Of a stretch of 64,000 nucleotides of DNA, positions 18,248 through 25,967 are shown piece by piece. The notes under the pieces are model-generated. The model saw only the letters and a program-made list of their open reading frames with translations, had not been told where the DNA came from and did no database searches. Position numbers and translations under genes: made by a program. This DNA is from Rothia amarae (GTDB taxonomy: Bacteria > Actinomycetota > Actinomycetes > Actinomycetales > Micrococcaceae): contig NZ_CP061538.1 of NCBI RefSeq assembly GCF_014705945.2, positions 744,001-808,000 of the forward strand, read 5' to 3'. The first letter of the stretch is position 1; every line of letters starts with the position of its first letter.

Positions 18248-18761
18248 GCGGTGTACCGCGCCAAATGCTGACCAGTGAGGGTCTCCTTCTGTGCCACCAA
18301 ATCGGCAGGAGTACCCTCAAAGACCACCGTTCCGCCGTACGAGTACCCTGGGCGCTCACTGTCGCCACATTGAAGGAGTAAGCATTGGGACCACCAATAA
18401 AAGGTTCTGCCACACGGGAGAACAAAATACGCAACAGCGCAGTAGCATCGGTAGCAGTCCCCACGGTTGAGCGCGGATTACCGCCCATCCGCTCCTGATC
18501 GACGACGATCGCCGTCGTCAACCCCTCCAAAATATCCACCTCGGGGCGCGGCAAATTAGGCATAAATCCCTGCACAAACGCCGGGTGCGTCTCGTTAATC
18601 AACCGCTGCGACTCAGCGGCAATCGTGCCAAAAACCAGTGAAGATTTACCCGAACCCGAAACCCCTGTAAAAACCGTGAGCTGACGTTTAGGGATCTCAA
18701 CATCCACACTCTTCAAATTGTTCTGATGGGCACCGCGTACACTAATAAATTCCTGATGAAC
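18244..18761 (-). pseudogene. UvrA-paralogue (excinuclease ABC subunit A-like) remnant
   Basis: The N-terminal part is clear: ISVRGAHQNNLKSVDVEIP, the P-loop FTGVSGSGKSSLVFGTIAAE, and VVDQERMGGNPRSTVGTATD. It breaks near 18350. In a shifted frame the extreme C-terminus of the same family follows (GGTVVFEGTPADLVAQKETL, then HLARYTA and a TAG at 18244-18246). Hence some 500-600 central residues, including the second ATPase half, are gone. The first ATG-like codon is a TTG at 18716, but family sequence extends upstream to about 18758. The product cannot be functional. UvrA paralogues of this kind are often linked to drug resistance. Confidence 0.82.
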
Positions 18762-18892
18762 GGCGGGGGACTACTCTGCGCTCACGCTAACTCCAATGAT
18801 TGAAGGCGAAAATAATTACCTTCATACTAGACGGGGGAGTCCGACAGGACGAGTAAAGTAAACCATGTTGAGCAGGTAGAAGAAGGTACTTT

Positions 18893-19885
18893 ATGGCAGG
18901 TCTATTTTTTGGCATTTTCATTGGGTTACTACTCCCTATTCAAACCTGTCTCAACTCGCGGTTACGCCAGTCCGTAGGGTCTCCCTATCTCTCGTCGTTG
19001 GGTTCCTTCTTCGGTGGAACGCTTTTTCTGGCTGCGCTCGCTCTGGTAGTAGAGGGTACCGTTTTCTTTTCCTGGGACGACGTTGCCCAGCAGCCGCTGT
19101 GGATTTGGTTGGGTGGTCTTTTCGGCGTCATTGGACTCACTACTAACATTCTAATTTTTCCCAAGCTTGGCGGAGTTCAAACCACTGTGCTGCCGATTTG
19201 CGGGCAAATCCTGATGGGACTTCTCATCGATCATTTCGCATTGTTCGAAGCTCACCGGGCGGCGCTGACTCCGTTGCGCGTCATCGGCGCGGTTCTGGTT
19301 CTCGCCGGTGTAGTGGGAGCTGTTACGTTGGGTGGGCAACGTATTTCTCGCCAGTCTTCTAAAACCCGCGAGGCACGTTCAAATACCGGAGCACTGCGCC
19401 AGGTTTCTGCAAATTCATCTCCCCAAGCGGAACCTTCGCTCTGGGGGTGGCGCGCTTTGGCTTTGGGTACAGGGTTTCTGATGGCATCACAGTCTGCAAT
19501 CAATGGACATCTAGGAGTGCTGATTGGTTCGCCCACTCAAGCCGCTTTAGTGTCTTTCACCGTGGGCACCACTGTCCTATTTCTTCTGGCATTGGTGTTA
19601 CGTCTGAAATTCCGCGTTCGCGTGCCTGACGGGCAGAAAAAGAACCCCTGGTGGATGTGGTTCGGCGGGTTTCTGGGCGCTATTTATGTCTTTGGAAATG
19701 CTTTCCTTGTTCCTCTCCTGGGAACGGGACTTACCGTGGTCGCCGCATTGGTTGGCATGATTTCTGGTTCACTTCTTGTCGATAAATTGGGGTTACTCCA
19801 AGCACCCAAGCGCCAGGTTGGTTTGGCGCAGGTGCTCTCACTTGTACTCATGCTGGGCGGGGTCGCTTTGATTCGTTTGGTCTAA
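18893..19885 (+). CDS. DMT-superfamily transporter, YdcZ (DUF606) type, duplicated
   Basis: 330 residues built from two homologous halves (about 1-150 and 185-330), each with about five membrane helices and the family start FxGxxxGLLLPIQTCLNSRL or MASQSAINGHLGVLIGSPTQ. A polar linker lies at 152-180. The family exports or imports small molecules of mostly unknown identity. It lies downstream of the uvrA-like remnant, transcribed away from it; GAAGAAGGTACTTT supplies a ribosome binding site. Confidence 0.85.
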   Translation: MAGLFFGIFIGLLLPIQTCLNSRLRQSVGSPYLSSLGSFFGGTLFLAALALVVEGTVFFSWDDVAQQPLWIWLGGLFGVIGLTTNILIFPKLGGVQTTVLPICGQILMGLLIDHFALFEAHRAALTPLRVIGAVLVLAGVVGAVTLGGQRISRQSSKTREARSNTGALRQVSANSSPQAEPSLWGWRALALGTGFLMASQSAINGHLGVLIGSPTQAALVSFTVGTTVLFLLALVLRLKFRVRVPDGQKKNPWWMWFGGFLGAIYVFGNAFLVPLLGTGLTVVAALVGMISGSLLVDKLGLLQAPKRQVGLAQVLSLVLMLGGVALIRLV

Positions 19886-19948
19886 CCACGGCATCCTCAA
19901 AATATAAGAGGGCTTGCTAGTTGTGCGCTAAAGCAAGACAATGGAGCT

Positions 19949-20446
19949 ATGGCACAAACTAAATTTCAAGGAAATACTGTAAATACCAATAGCGACCTTC
20001 CCTCGGTAGGATCGCAGGCACCTGAATTCACCGTCACCGGCTCAGACCTAGCTGATATTTCAGCAGCTGACTTCAAAGGCAAGAAGATTGTACTCAACAT
20101 CTTCCCCTCGGTAGACACCGGCGTATGCGCTCAGTCAGTTCGCACCTTCAACGAAAAGGCAGCGGACCTTGATAACACCGTAGTACTGTGCGTTTCCAAG
20201 GATTTGCCCTTCGCCCACGAGCGTTTCTGCGCAGCCGAAGGCATCGAGAACGTAGTTTCCGGTTCAGCATTCCGTAGCTCATTCGGCGAAGACTTCGGCG
20301 TACTTCAGGCAGATGGCCCCATGAAGGGTCTTCTGGCTCGCGCTGTGATTGCACTGGATGAAGACGGCAAGGTTATCTACACCCAGCTCGTTCCCGAAAT
20401 TACTGAGGAACCCGACTACGAAGCAGCTTTGGCAGCTCTCAAGTAA
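19949..20446 (+). CDS. tpx: Thiol peroxidase (atypical 2-Cys peroxiredoxin)
   Basis: 165 residues, the standard Tpx length. The peroxidatic cysteine is in [20 protein letters not shown] and the resolving cysteine in [35 protein letters not shown] and [14 protein letters not shown] are family signatures. The enzyme reduces hydrogen peroxide and organic peroxides using thioredoxin in the cytoplasm. A clean terminator follows. Codon use is strongly biased, as in well-expressed genes. Confidence 0.96.
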   Translation: MAQTKFQGNTVNTNSDLPSVGSQAPEFTVTGSDLADISAADFKGKKIVLNIFPSVDTGVCAQSVRTFNEKAADLDNTVVLCVSKDLPFAHERFCAAEGIENVVSGSAFRSSFGEDFGVLQADGPMKGLLARAVIALDEDGKVIYTQLVPEITEEPDYEAALAALK

Positions 20447-20464
20447 TCATTTGCTTATTGTAAG

Positions 20465-20496
20465 AAATGCTCGGCATCGTCAGGTGCCGAGCATTT
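20465..20496 (+). terminator. Terminator after tpx
   Basis: AAATGCTCGGCA (20465-20476) pairs with TGCCGAGCATTT (20485-20496), followed by further T residues. Confidence 0.88.
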
Positions 20497-20526
20497 TTGT
20501 GTGCGGAGAGAATTGGGTTTAAGCGG

Positions 20527-20651
20527 TTGTTCCTGGCGTCCGGCGCAGTGTCGGCAAGCAATCCCTCTCGCATGGTTCGCTAGCGCTCACTAATGCGATT
20601 CACGCCAGACCCGACCAGCTTGCCTCACACTGCGCCGGGCTAACGGAACAA
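20527..20651 (+). repeat. Dispersed structured repeat, copy A (plus orientation)
   Basis: A long imperfect palindrome. Outermost TTGTTCC (20527-20533) pairs with 20645-20651; 20540-20551 pairs with 20627-20638; GGCAAGC (20553-20559) pairs with GCTTGCC (20618-20624); inner TCGCAT (20568-20573) pairs with ATGCGA (20593-20598). The loop holds TTCGCTAGCGCTC. The same core appears at 34733-34844, 40601-40697 and 42839-42930. It lies between tpx and the convergent azlD remnant. Confidence 0.85.
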
Positions 20652-20654
20652 TCC

Positions 20655-20999
20655 CTAAAACACCCAGTTCGCCAAGACCACGCAGGTCGCCGTGCCTAAC
20701 AAAAGGCTGAGCGCAATGTTCTTGCGCCACAGATGGACGACCACCGTCACCACCGCTGCAATCAGGTAGGGGAGCGCCGTCGTCGTGGAGGAGTAATCAA
20801 TTTCTGCCATCACGTAGACGCCCAGAATGAGGATGGCACCCATGGGAATCCACGCTGCTAAATCGGCAATGAGCTTGTTATCTTTGAGAATACTTTTGAT
20901 GCCAAACGGAATGAGCCTGAGAACGAAAGTAATTCCTGCAGCGATCCCTATGCCAGCTCGTGGAAATAAGAGGGGAGTTAGAGTTGTTAGAAATAGCAA
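20655..20999 (-). CDS. azlD: Orphan AzlD-like branched-chain amino-acid export subunit, probably truncated
   Basis: 114 residues from a TTG at 20999. The AzlD core is good: ITFVLRLIPFGIKSILKDNK, AAWIPMGAILILGVYV and a final helix after HLWRKNIAL. AzlD works with AzlC to export branched-chain amino acids, yet no azlC is present on either side. The N-terminal 20 residues look unlike the family. The open frame runs back into a fragment of the dispersed repeat at 21018-21044, so the true start is probably lost. A full repeat copy lies 4 bases past its stop. Confidence 0.6.
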   Translation of the reverse strand: MLFLTTLTPLLFPRAGIGIAAGITFVLRLIPFGIKSILKDNKLIADLAAWIPMGAILILGVYVMAEIDYSSTTTALPYLIAAVVTVVVHLWRKNIALSLLLGTATCVVLANWVF

Positions 21000-21017
21000 A
21001 GCAACTACCCCTACAGC

Positions 21018-21044
21018 CTGGCGTAGCGTCGGTAGGCAATCCCT
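21018..21044 (+). repeat. Partial copy of the dispersed repeat
   Basis: CTGGCGT and then GTCGGTAGGCAATCCCT match the left half of copy A (7 of 7 and 15 of 17 bases), with a gap between the two blocks. The right half of the element is absent. Confidence 0.55.
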
Positions 21045-21062
21045 ATTACCTTAAGGAATCTC

Positions 21063-21521
21063 ATGAGCGAATCAAACACTGTAACTAACAGAGAGAGCGA
21101 TCCGAATTATCGCTCGGTCAAGGTCGAGCGAGTTGAAAAGCAGCGTTACCGCGCAACTAATAGTGAAGGTGCGTCGGTGGAGTTCGGACAGGGTGAGGGC
21201 CTGCTGAATCCGGTGGAGATGCTCCTGGCTGCTATCGCCGGTTGCTCCGCCATCGACGTCGATGTGGTGACCTCCCGCCGTTCCGAACCTGAGGTGTTCG
21301 AGGTAAAACCTTCTGCGATAAAGCTCAATGAGGACGGCGCTGTGCGGCTGGACGACGTGGAGGTCAGCTTCAACGTGCGATTCCCCAACGATGCCAAGGG
21401 CAAGCAAGCCGAGCAGTTGGTTGACAGACTGATGAAGCTTTCGCATGAGAAAGACTGCACGGTGTCCCGCACCGTTGAATACGGCGCGAACGTCCGGTTT
21501 ATCAACGAAAACGCATCTTAA
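21063..21521 (+). CDS. OsmC-family peroxiredoxin-like protein
   Basis: 152 residues, the OsmC/Ohr fold. The two active-site cysteines are in AIAGCSAIDVDVVTSRR and HEKDCTVSRTV. GLLNPVEMLLAAIAGC is the family signature. These enzymes reduce organic hydroperoxides; this subgroup (YhfA-like) is less well characterised than Ohr. CTTAAGGAATCTC before the ATG contains an AAGGA ribosome binding site. A terminator follows directly. Confidence 0.88.
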   Translation: MSESNTVTNRESDPNYRSVKVERVEKQRYRATNSEGASVEFGQGEGLLNPVEMLLAAIAGCSAIDVDVVTSRRSEPEVFEVKPSAIKLNEDGAVRLDDVEVSFNVRFPNDAKGKQAEQLVDRLMKLSHEKDCTVSRTVEYGANVRFINENAS

Positions 21522-21533
21522 ATAAAATCAATT

Positions 21534-21568
21534 CAAGCACCGAGAAAACACTGATTTCTCGGTGCTTG
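21534..21568 (+). terminator. Terminator after the osmC-like gene
   Basis: CAAGCACCGAGAAA (21534-21547) pairs with TTTCTCGGTGCTTG (21555-21568), followed by T-rich sequence. Confidence 0.88.
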
Positions 21569-21641
21569 TTTGTTTCTACAGTGGTAATCTGAAGTTTGTC
21601 TTAATTACCCTTAGATTTTCTTAAGACCGGAAGGTCGGATT

Positions 21642-23129
21642 ATGTCTGAACGCGTGAGGGAAGAGCTGCCCCCGTCAGAAAAGCAGCTAAACCGCGGTCT
21701 CAAGAGCCGCCACATGCAGATGATTGCCATCGGCGGCGCCATCGGTACGGGTCTGTTCGTTGCCTCCGGTGCAACCGTGGCAACAGCCGGTCCAGGTGGA
21801 GCTTTGCTGGCTTACTCTGTTATCGGTTTGATGGTTCTTCTGCTCATGCAGTCCTTGGGCGAAATGTCGGCGCATTTGCCGGTTCCCGGTTCTTTCCAGA
21901 CGTTCGCGACCCGCTACGTCTCGCCGTCCTTCGGTTTTGCTATGGGCTGGAACTACTGGTTCAACTGGGCAATTACCGTGGCAGCGGAACTGGTAGCTGC
22001 CGGTATTGTGATGAATTTTTGGTTGCCCGATGTTCCTAGCTGGGTGTGGGCAGCGAGCTTCTTGCTCATTCTCTTTCTGATTAACGCGCTGTCCGCTCGT
22101 GCTTATGGTGAAAGCGAATTCTGGCTGGCGACAATCAAGGTGATTACCGTGATTGTCTTCCTGATTGCAGGCGTCGCCATGATTATCGGTATTTTGGGCG
22201 ATAATTCACCCGGTTTCAGCAACTGGACTACCGGTGACGCTCCTTTTGTGGGCGGCTGGATGTCTATTATCTCCATCTTCATGATTGCGGGATTCTCCTT
22301 CCAAGGCACCGAAATGGTTGGTGTTGCCGCTGGCGAATCGGAGAACCCCCGCCGCGACGTCCCCAAGGCAATCCACTCGGTTTTTTGGCGGATCTTGTTG
22401 TTCTACATCGGTGCGTTCGTCATTATCGGTTTCTTGATTCCTTACACCGACCCCAACCTTTTGCGCTCGGACGCCACCGACATCGCGTACTCACCCTTCA
22501 CCCTGGTGTTTGAACACGCTGGTGTGGCGATTGCTGCTTCGGTAATGAACGCCGTCATTCTGACCGCTATTCTCTCTGCAGGCAACTCCGGTCTGTACGT
22601 TTCCTCCCGTATGCTTTATTCGCTGGCGATTGAGGGTAAAGCGCCCAAGATTTTCTCGCGTGTTAACAGCCGTGGCGTTCCCATGCCCGCGCTGATTGCT
22701 ACTTCCGCCGTAGGTCTCTTTGGGTTCCTCACGGCAATTATGGGCGAGGGCAAAGCCTACGAATGGCTGGTTTATGTGTCCGGTCTTTCAGGTTTTATCG
22801 CCTGGGTTGGCATTGCTATTTGCCACTATCGCTTCCGCCGCGCTTACCTTAAGCAGGGAAAGAGCCTCAAAGATCTTCCCTACGTTGCACCATTCTTCCC
22901 TTTGGGGCCGATTATCGCTTTCGTCATGTGCGCCCTCGTTATTGTGGGTCAGAACTACGAAGCGATTTTTGCCGGCGACTGGGCAGGTGTTGCCATGGCT
23001 TACATCGGTTTGCCCATCTTCCTTGCTCTGTGGCTAATTCATAAGTTCGTGACTCACGGCAAAATGGTTCCGTTGGAACAGGTCGATGTTTCTGGCATTG
23101 ACGTCGAAAGTCAGCGTTTGGTCGACTAG
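21642..23129 (+). CDS. lysP: Lysine-specific permease (APC family)
   Basis: 495 residues with 12 predicted membrane helices. It resembles E. coli LysP over its length: HMQMIAIGGAIGTGLFVASG, GPGGALLAYSVIGLMVLLLM, FSFQGTEMVGVAAGESENP, FWRILLFYIGAF and AVILTAILSAGNSG. LysP imports lysine with protons. The ribosome binding site GGAAGG lies in a small GACC-GGAA-GGTC hairpin just before the ATG, which could affect translation. Lysine specificity is inferred from this resemblance. The strong 18-bp terminator downstream is shared with the convergent DUF2252 gene. Confidence 0.88.
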   Translation: MSERVREELPPSEKQLNRGLKSRHMQMIAIGGAIGTGLFVASGATVATAGPGGALLAYSVIGLMVLLLMQSLGEMSAHLPVPGSFQTFATRYVSPSFGFAMGWNYWFNWAITVAAELVAAGIVMNFWLPDVPSWVWAASFLLILFLINALSARAYGESEFWLATIKVITVIVFLIAGVAMIIGILGDNSPGFSNWTTGDAPFVGGWMSIISIFMIAGFSFQGTEMVGVAAGESENPRRDVPKAIHSVFWRILLFYIGAFVIIGFLIPYTDPNLLRSDATDIAYSPFTLVFEHAGVAIAASVMNAVILTAILSAGNSGLYVSSRMLYSLAIEGKAPKIFSRVNSRGVPMPALIATSAVGLFGFLTAIMGEGKAYEWLVYVSGLSGFIAWVGIAICHYRFRRAYLKQGKSLKDLPYVAPFFPLGPIIAFVMCALVIVGQNYEAIFAGDWAGVAMAYIGLPIFLALWLIHKFVTHGKMVPLEQVDVSGIDVESQRLVD

Positions 23130-23158
23130 TTGGCTCTGACCGGCTCGGAGTTGAGCAT

Positions 23159-23211
23159 AAAAGCGCCGCGCGTCCTTTTTTCCCGTATGAGGGAGGACGC
23201 GCGGCGCTTTT
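23159..23211. terminator. Strong bidirectional terminator after lysP
   Basis: An 18-bp perfect stem (23159-23176 with 23194-23211) of GC-rich core, flanked by AAAA and TTTT, lies between convergent genes. Confidence 0.93.
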
Positions 23212-23230
23212 GCTATGCGGCTAAACCGGG

Positions 23231-24568
23231 TTAGAGGGCGTACTGCACGGGGAGCTGCCCTTTTTCAACCGCTGCCCGCAGGGCATGAAAATCTTCGGTA
23301 CAGGTTTGGGCGTAGGAGTGAGCGAACTTTCCTAGCTGGTGGTCGAAGAACTTATCTGACTCGCAGTAGACGGCGATGTCGTCGATATGGCGGGACTGCG
23401 CGTGCGCACGAGCCAGCAGAGAAGAACAAATCTTAGCGGTCTGCTTGAGGCCGTCGCGGTCGAGTGCTGAGAGGTTGATGGACCCCTTCATATCGCGGAA
23501 CTGGCGTACATAGTAGTCGGTGGTACCTCCCTGGCGGGTAGGTACATTCTCAATCCAGCCGAGGAAAGGGTCAGACTGCGACTGCATCACGCGCTGACCG
23601 GCTACCACACGGAAACCATTGCCCATAGGGCGATCGGGGAAGCCGAGCGACTCGGAGGTCTGCTCAATCTTGCCGTAGCTGTGCAGAACGGTGTCTTGAG
23701 CTTCTTTAATCTGGATGAAGAGCGGGTTCTTACGCTGGTCTTCAAGGAGCGCAATAAAACAGCGTGTGCCCACCGAACCTACGCCCACTACGCGAAGCAC
23801 GTGGTCGCGAATCTTGAAGTTACGCAGAAGGTAGCGAATATCTGGGCGGGCAGTGTATTGGTATTCGGTCCAGAGCCGTTGCAGGTCTTCTTCGGCAATC
23901 TCATTGTGGTGCATGGTCAGTGGGGGCTGATCGATAATGCGGTGGTTGCCGTTATCGTCTTTTACCGCGAATTTGTGGAGTGCCTGTTCGGAGTTGCGTG
24001 TGCGTGCCTTGCGCTCGAACTTGTCAAAGAGCGGTTTGTATTCTTCTTTGATGAGACTCTCGAACATGTCCGTGTTCACACGCGAGTAATAGCGGTTGAG
24101 CGCGCTTTCCTCGTTCATACGCAAGATGGTCTGGCGGTAGTACTTAGATGTTTTCTCAGCCAAGACGGTGGCGGTTTCTTCAGACTCGCCGTTGTCGGTT
24201 GCTGCAAGGTACACCGAGGTAGCCAGGCGTTTGAGGTCCCATTCAAAGGGGCCTCGGCCAGCTTCGTCAAAGTCGTTGAGGTCAAAGAGCAGGTTGCGCT
24301 CGGGGGAGGCGAAGTAGCCAAAGTTACCGATGTGCGCATCGCCGCAGATGAGGGGCATAACGCCGGAGTTCGGCACGGTGGAAAGGTCTGCTGCCATGGG
24401 GCCGGCTGTTCCGCGATAGTAGGCGAAGGGCGACTCGGACATACGCCCGATGCGTACGGGAACCAACTCGGTCAAACGAGATTTGTTTTGCTCGATGATG
24501 ATACTGAGCGGGTCCCTATCTCGTGCTGGAGGAGCCATGAGAGCTTCAATATCACTGTGCGAAATCAT
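23231..24568 (-). CDS. DUF2252 protein, kinase-like fold
   Basis: 445 residues covering the whole DUF2252 family. Motifs typical of aminoglycoside-kinase-like folds are visible: GDAHIGNFG (76-84), corresponding to the catalytic loop, and FDLNDFDEAG (95-104), corresponding to the metal-binding loop. IGRMSESPFAYYRGTA and YYVRQFRDMKGS are family landmarks. The biological role is unknown; phosphotransfer is an inference from the motifs. It is a single gene between lysP and tdk. Confidence 0.85.
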   Translation of the reverse strand: MISHSDIEALMAPPARDRDPLSIIIEQNKSRLTELVPVRIGRMSESPFAYYRGTAGPMAADLSTVPNSGVMPLICGDAHIGNFGYFASPERNLLFDLNDFDEAGRGPFEWDLKRLATSVYLAATDNGESEETATVLAEKTSKYYRQTILRMNEESALNRYYSRVNTDMFESLIKEEYKPLFDKFERKARTRNSEQALHKFAVKDDNGNHRIIDQPPLTMHHNEIAEEDLQRLWTEYQYTARPDIRYLLRNFKIRDHVLRVVGVGSVGTRCFIALLEDQRKNPLFIQIKEAQDTVLHSYGKIEQTSESLGFPDRPMGNGFRVVAGQRVMQSQSDPFLGWIENVPTRQGGTTDYYVRQFRDMKGSINLSALDRDGLKQTAKICSSLLARAHAQSRHIDDIAVYCESDKFFDHQLGKFAHSYAQTCTEDFHALRAAVEKGQLPVQYAL

Positions 24569-24724
24569 CGTTGAACCTTATGCGTTGGTTGCGGTTTGCC
24601 TACACAAGTATAAAGGCGGATGGTCTGCATGGGCATGCCGCAACTCGTTCTTCTCATCTCACTTGTGCTGGGTAGCGAATTGTTTAGCTAGAATTGCAGG
24701 AGTTCTTTTGAAGGAAGGTCTCTG

Positions 24725-25348
24725 GTGGCAAAGCTTTATTTCCGATACGGCGCAATGAACTCTGGCAAGTCAACGGGGCTTTTGCAGGCTGCGTATAACT
24801 ATGAGGAGCGCGGCCAGCGGGTTCTGATCGCTAAGCCACAACTTGATACGAAGGGCGACGCCGACGTCGTTTCTCGGCTAGGGGTAACGCGCCATGTTGA
24901 TTTTTTGATTGGTGCTGAGGAGAACGTGCGGGAGCTTTTCTTGCATGCGGCGGAGAATGCGCACCCTGATTCAGCGCACAAGCATTTGCCTGTTTCTTGT
25001 TTGCTGGTGGATGAGGCGCAGTTTTTGACGTCAGACCAAGTGGATGACCTGATGCGTATTGCTGTGCTCGATGGTGTGCCGGTGATGTGCTACGGGATTC
25101 GTACGGACTTTCAGACGAGGGCTTTCCCTGGTTCGGCTCGTCTGCTGGAGATTGCGCACACGCTGGAGGAGCTGAAGACGATTTGCCGTTGCGGGAAGAA
25201 GGCGCTGTTCAACGGACGCACGGTGGACGGGCGCTTTGTTTTCTCAGGCTCCCAGGTAGCAATCGACGGCGTACACGTGGGCTACGAGTCGCTGTGCGCC
25301 AACTGCTACCTGGAGGAGTCCGGGGGAGTGTTGAATCCTTCGGCTTGA
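24725..25348 (+). CDS. tdk: Thymidine kinase
   Basis: 207 residues from a GTG. It phosphorylates thymidine for dTTP salvage. The Walker A is YGAMNSGKST, LLVDEAQFL is the Walker B, and RTDFQTRAFPGSARLLEIA is the lid region. The zinc-binding cysteines are in CRCGKK and CANCYLEE. The ribosome binding site GAAGGTC lies before the GTG. An imperfect hairpin follows at about 25372-25412. Confidence 0.94.
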   Translation: MAKLYFRYGAMNSGKSTGLLQAAYNYEERGQRVLIAKPQLDTKGDADVVSRLGVTRHVDFLIGAEENVRELFLHAAENAHPDSAHKHLPVSCLLVDEAQFLTSDQVDDLMRIAVLDGVPVMCYGIRTDFQTRAFPGSARLLEIAHTLEELKTICRCGKKALFNGRTVDGRFVFSGSQVAIDGVHVGYESLCANCYLEESGGVLNPSA

Positions 25349-25424
25349 CACACCCCTGGGCAATATAAAAAAACTTCCGCTGTCCTCGATGAAAGTCAAG
25401 GCAACGGGAGTTATTGTATAGGAC

Positions 25425-25967
25425 TTAAGTTAGATAAGTCCCAACGAAGCAGCGGTTAATATCGGAACGGTTGAGAATGCCGATAACTGTTCCGGAGGCA
25501 TCGACTACCGGCGCTTTTTTGAGGTGCTTATCTGCAAACAGAGTACTGACATGACCGAGGTCGCTGTTTGCATTTACAGTGATAACGCTTGCGGTAGCGA
25601 TAGAAGAAGCAGGTTGACCGAAAACCGCTGCAACGTCTCAATCAAATTCGCTCTCTCCTTGTCTTCGTTCAGCAAGGAATGAATACGGCGTGGTGTAAAG
25701 CGGAACTTCGCGGCCTAGATGAGCGAGAACGTAGCCATCGGAGACGAACCCAGCAAGTCGCTCGTCTGCAATTAGCGGAGCACCAGAAATATTCTTTTCA
25801 ACAAAGAGTTGTAAGGCATCGCGGATCATGCTGGTAGGCATGAAGTGGTAGATATCCGTATTCATCAGCTGATCAATCTGAATATGCGCGGAAACAGACT
25901 GCTGACAGTGCTCATAAGTCCAATAAAGCTGCTGTGTTTCTCTAGGAGGGTGATATAGAGAACTAGA
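25425..25967 (-). pseudogene. CBS-domain protein gene, 3' part, disrupted by an IS and an in-frame TGA
   Basis: Read leftward from the IS edge, the frame gives SSSLYHPPRETQQLYWTYEH, a first CBS motif (MNTDIYHFMPTSMIRDALQL to LAGFVSDGYVLAHLG), an in-frame TGA at about 25635, then a second CBS motif (ASSIATASVITVNANSDLG to GTVIGILNRSDINRCF) and a stop at 25425-25427. CBS pairs bind adenosine ligands and regulate partner proteins. The portion from the internal ATG (25865) to the TGA could still be translated as 75 residues. The 5' part of the gene is beyond the IS. Confidence 0.8.

Noticed and set aside
20527-20651. The structured repeats as simple transcription terminators
   Set aside because: Copies A and D have separate clean terminators nearby, the elements lack T-tails, and copy B lies upstream of pgi rather than after a gene.
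23681-24574. Long open frame of 297 codons on the plus strand
   Set aside because: It lies entirely opposite the DUF2252 gene, has no recognisable motif and follows the codon periodicity of the other strand.
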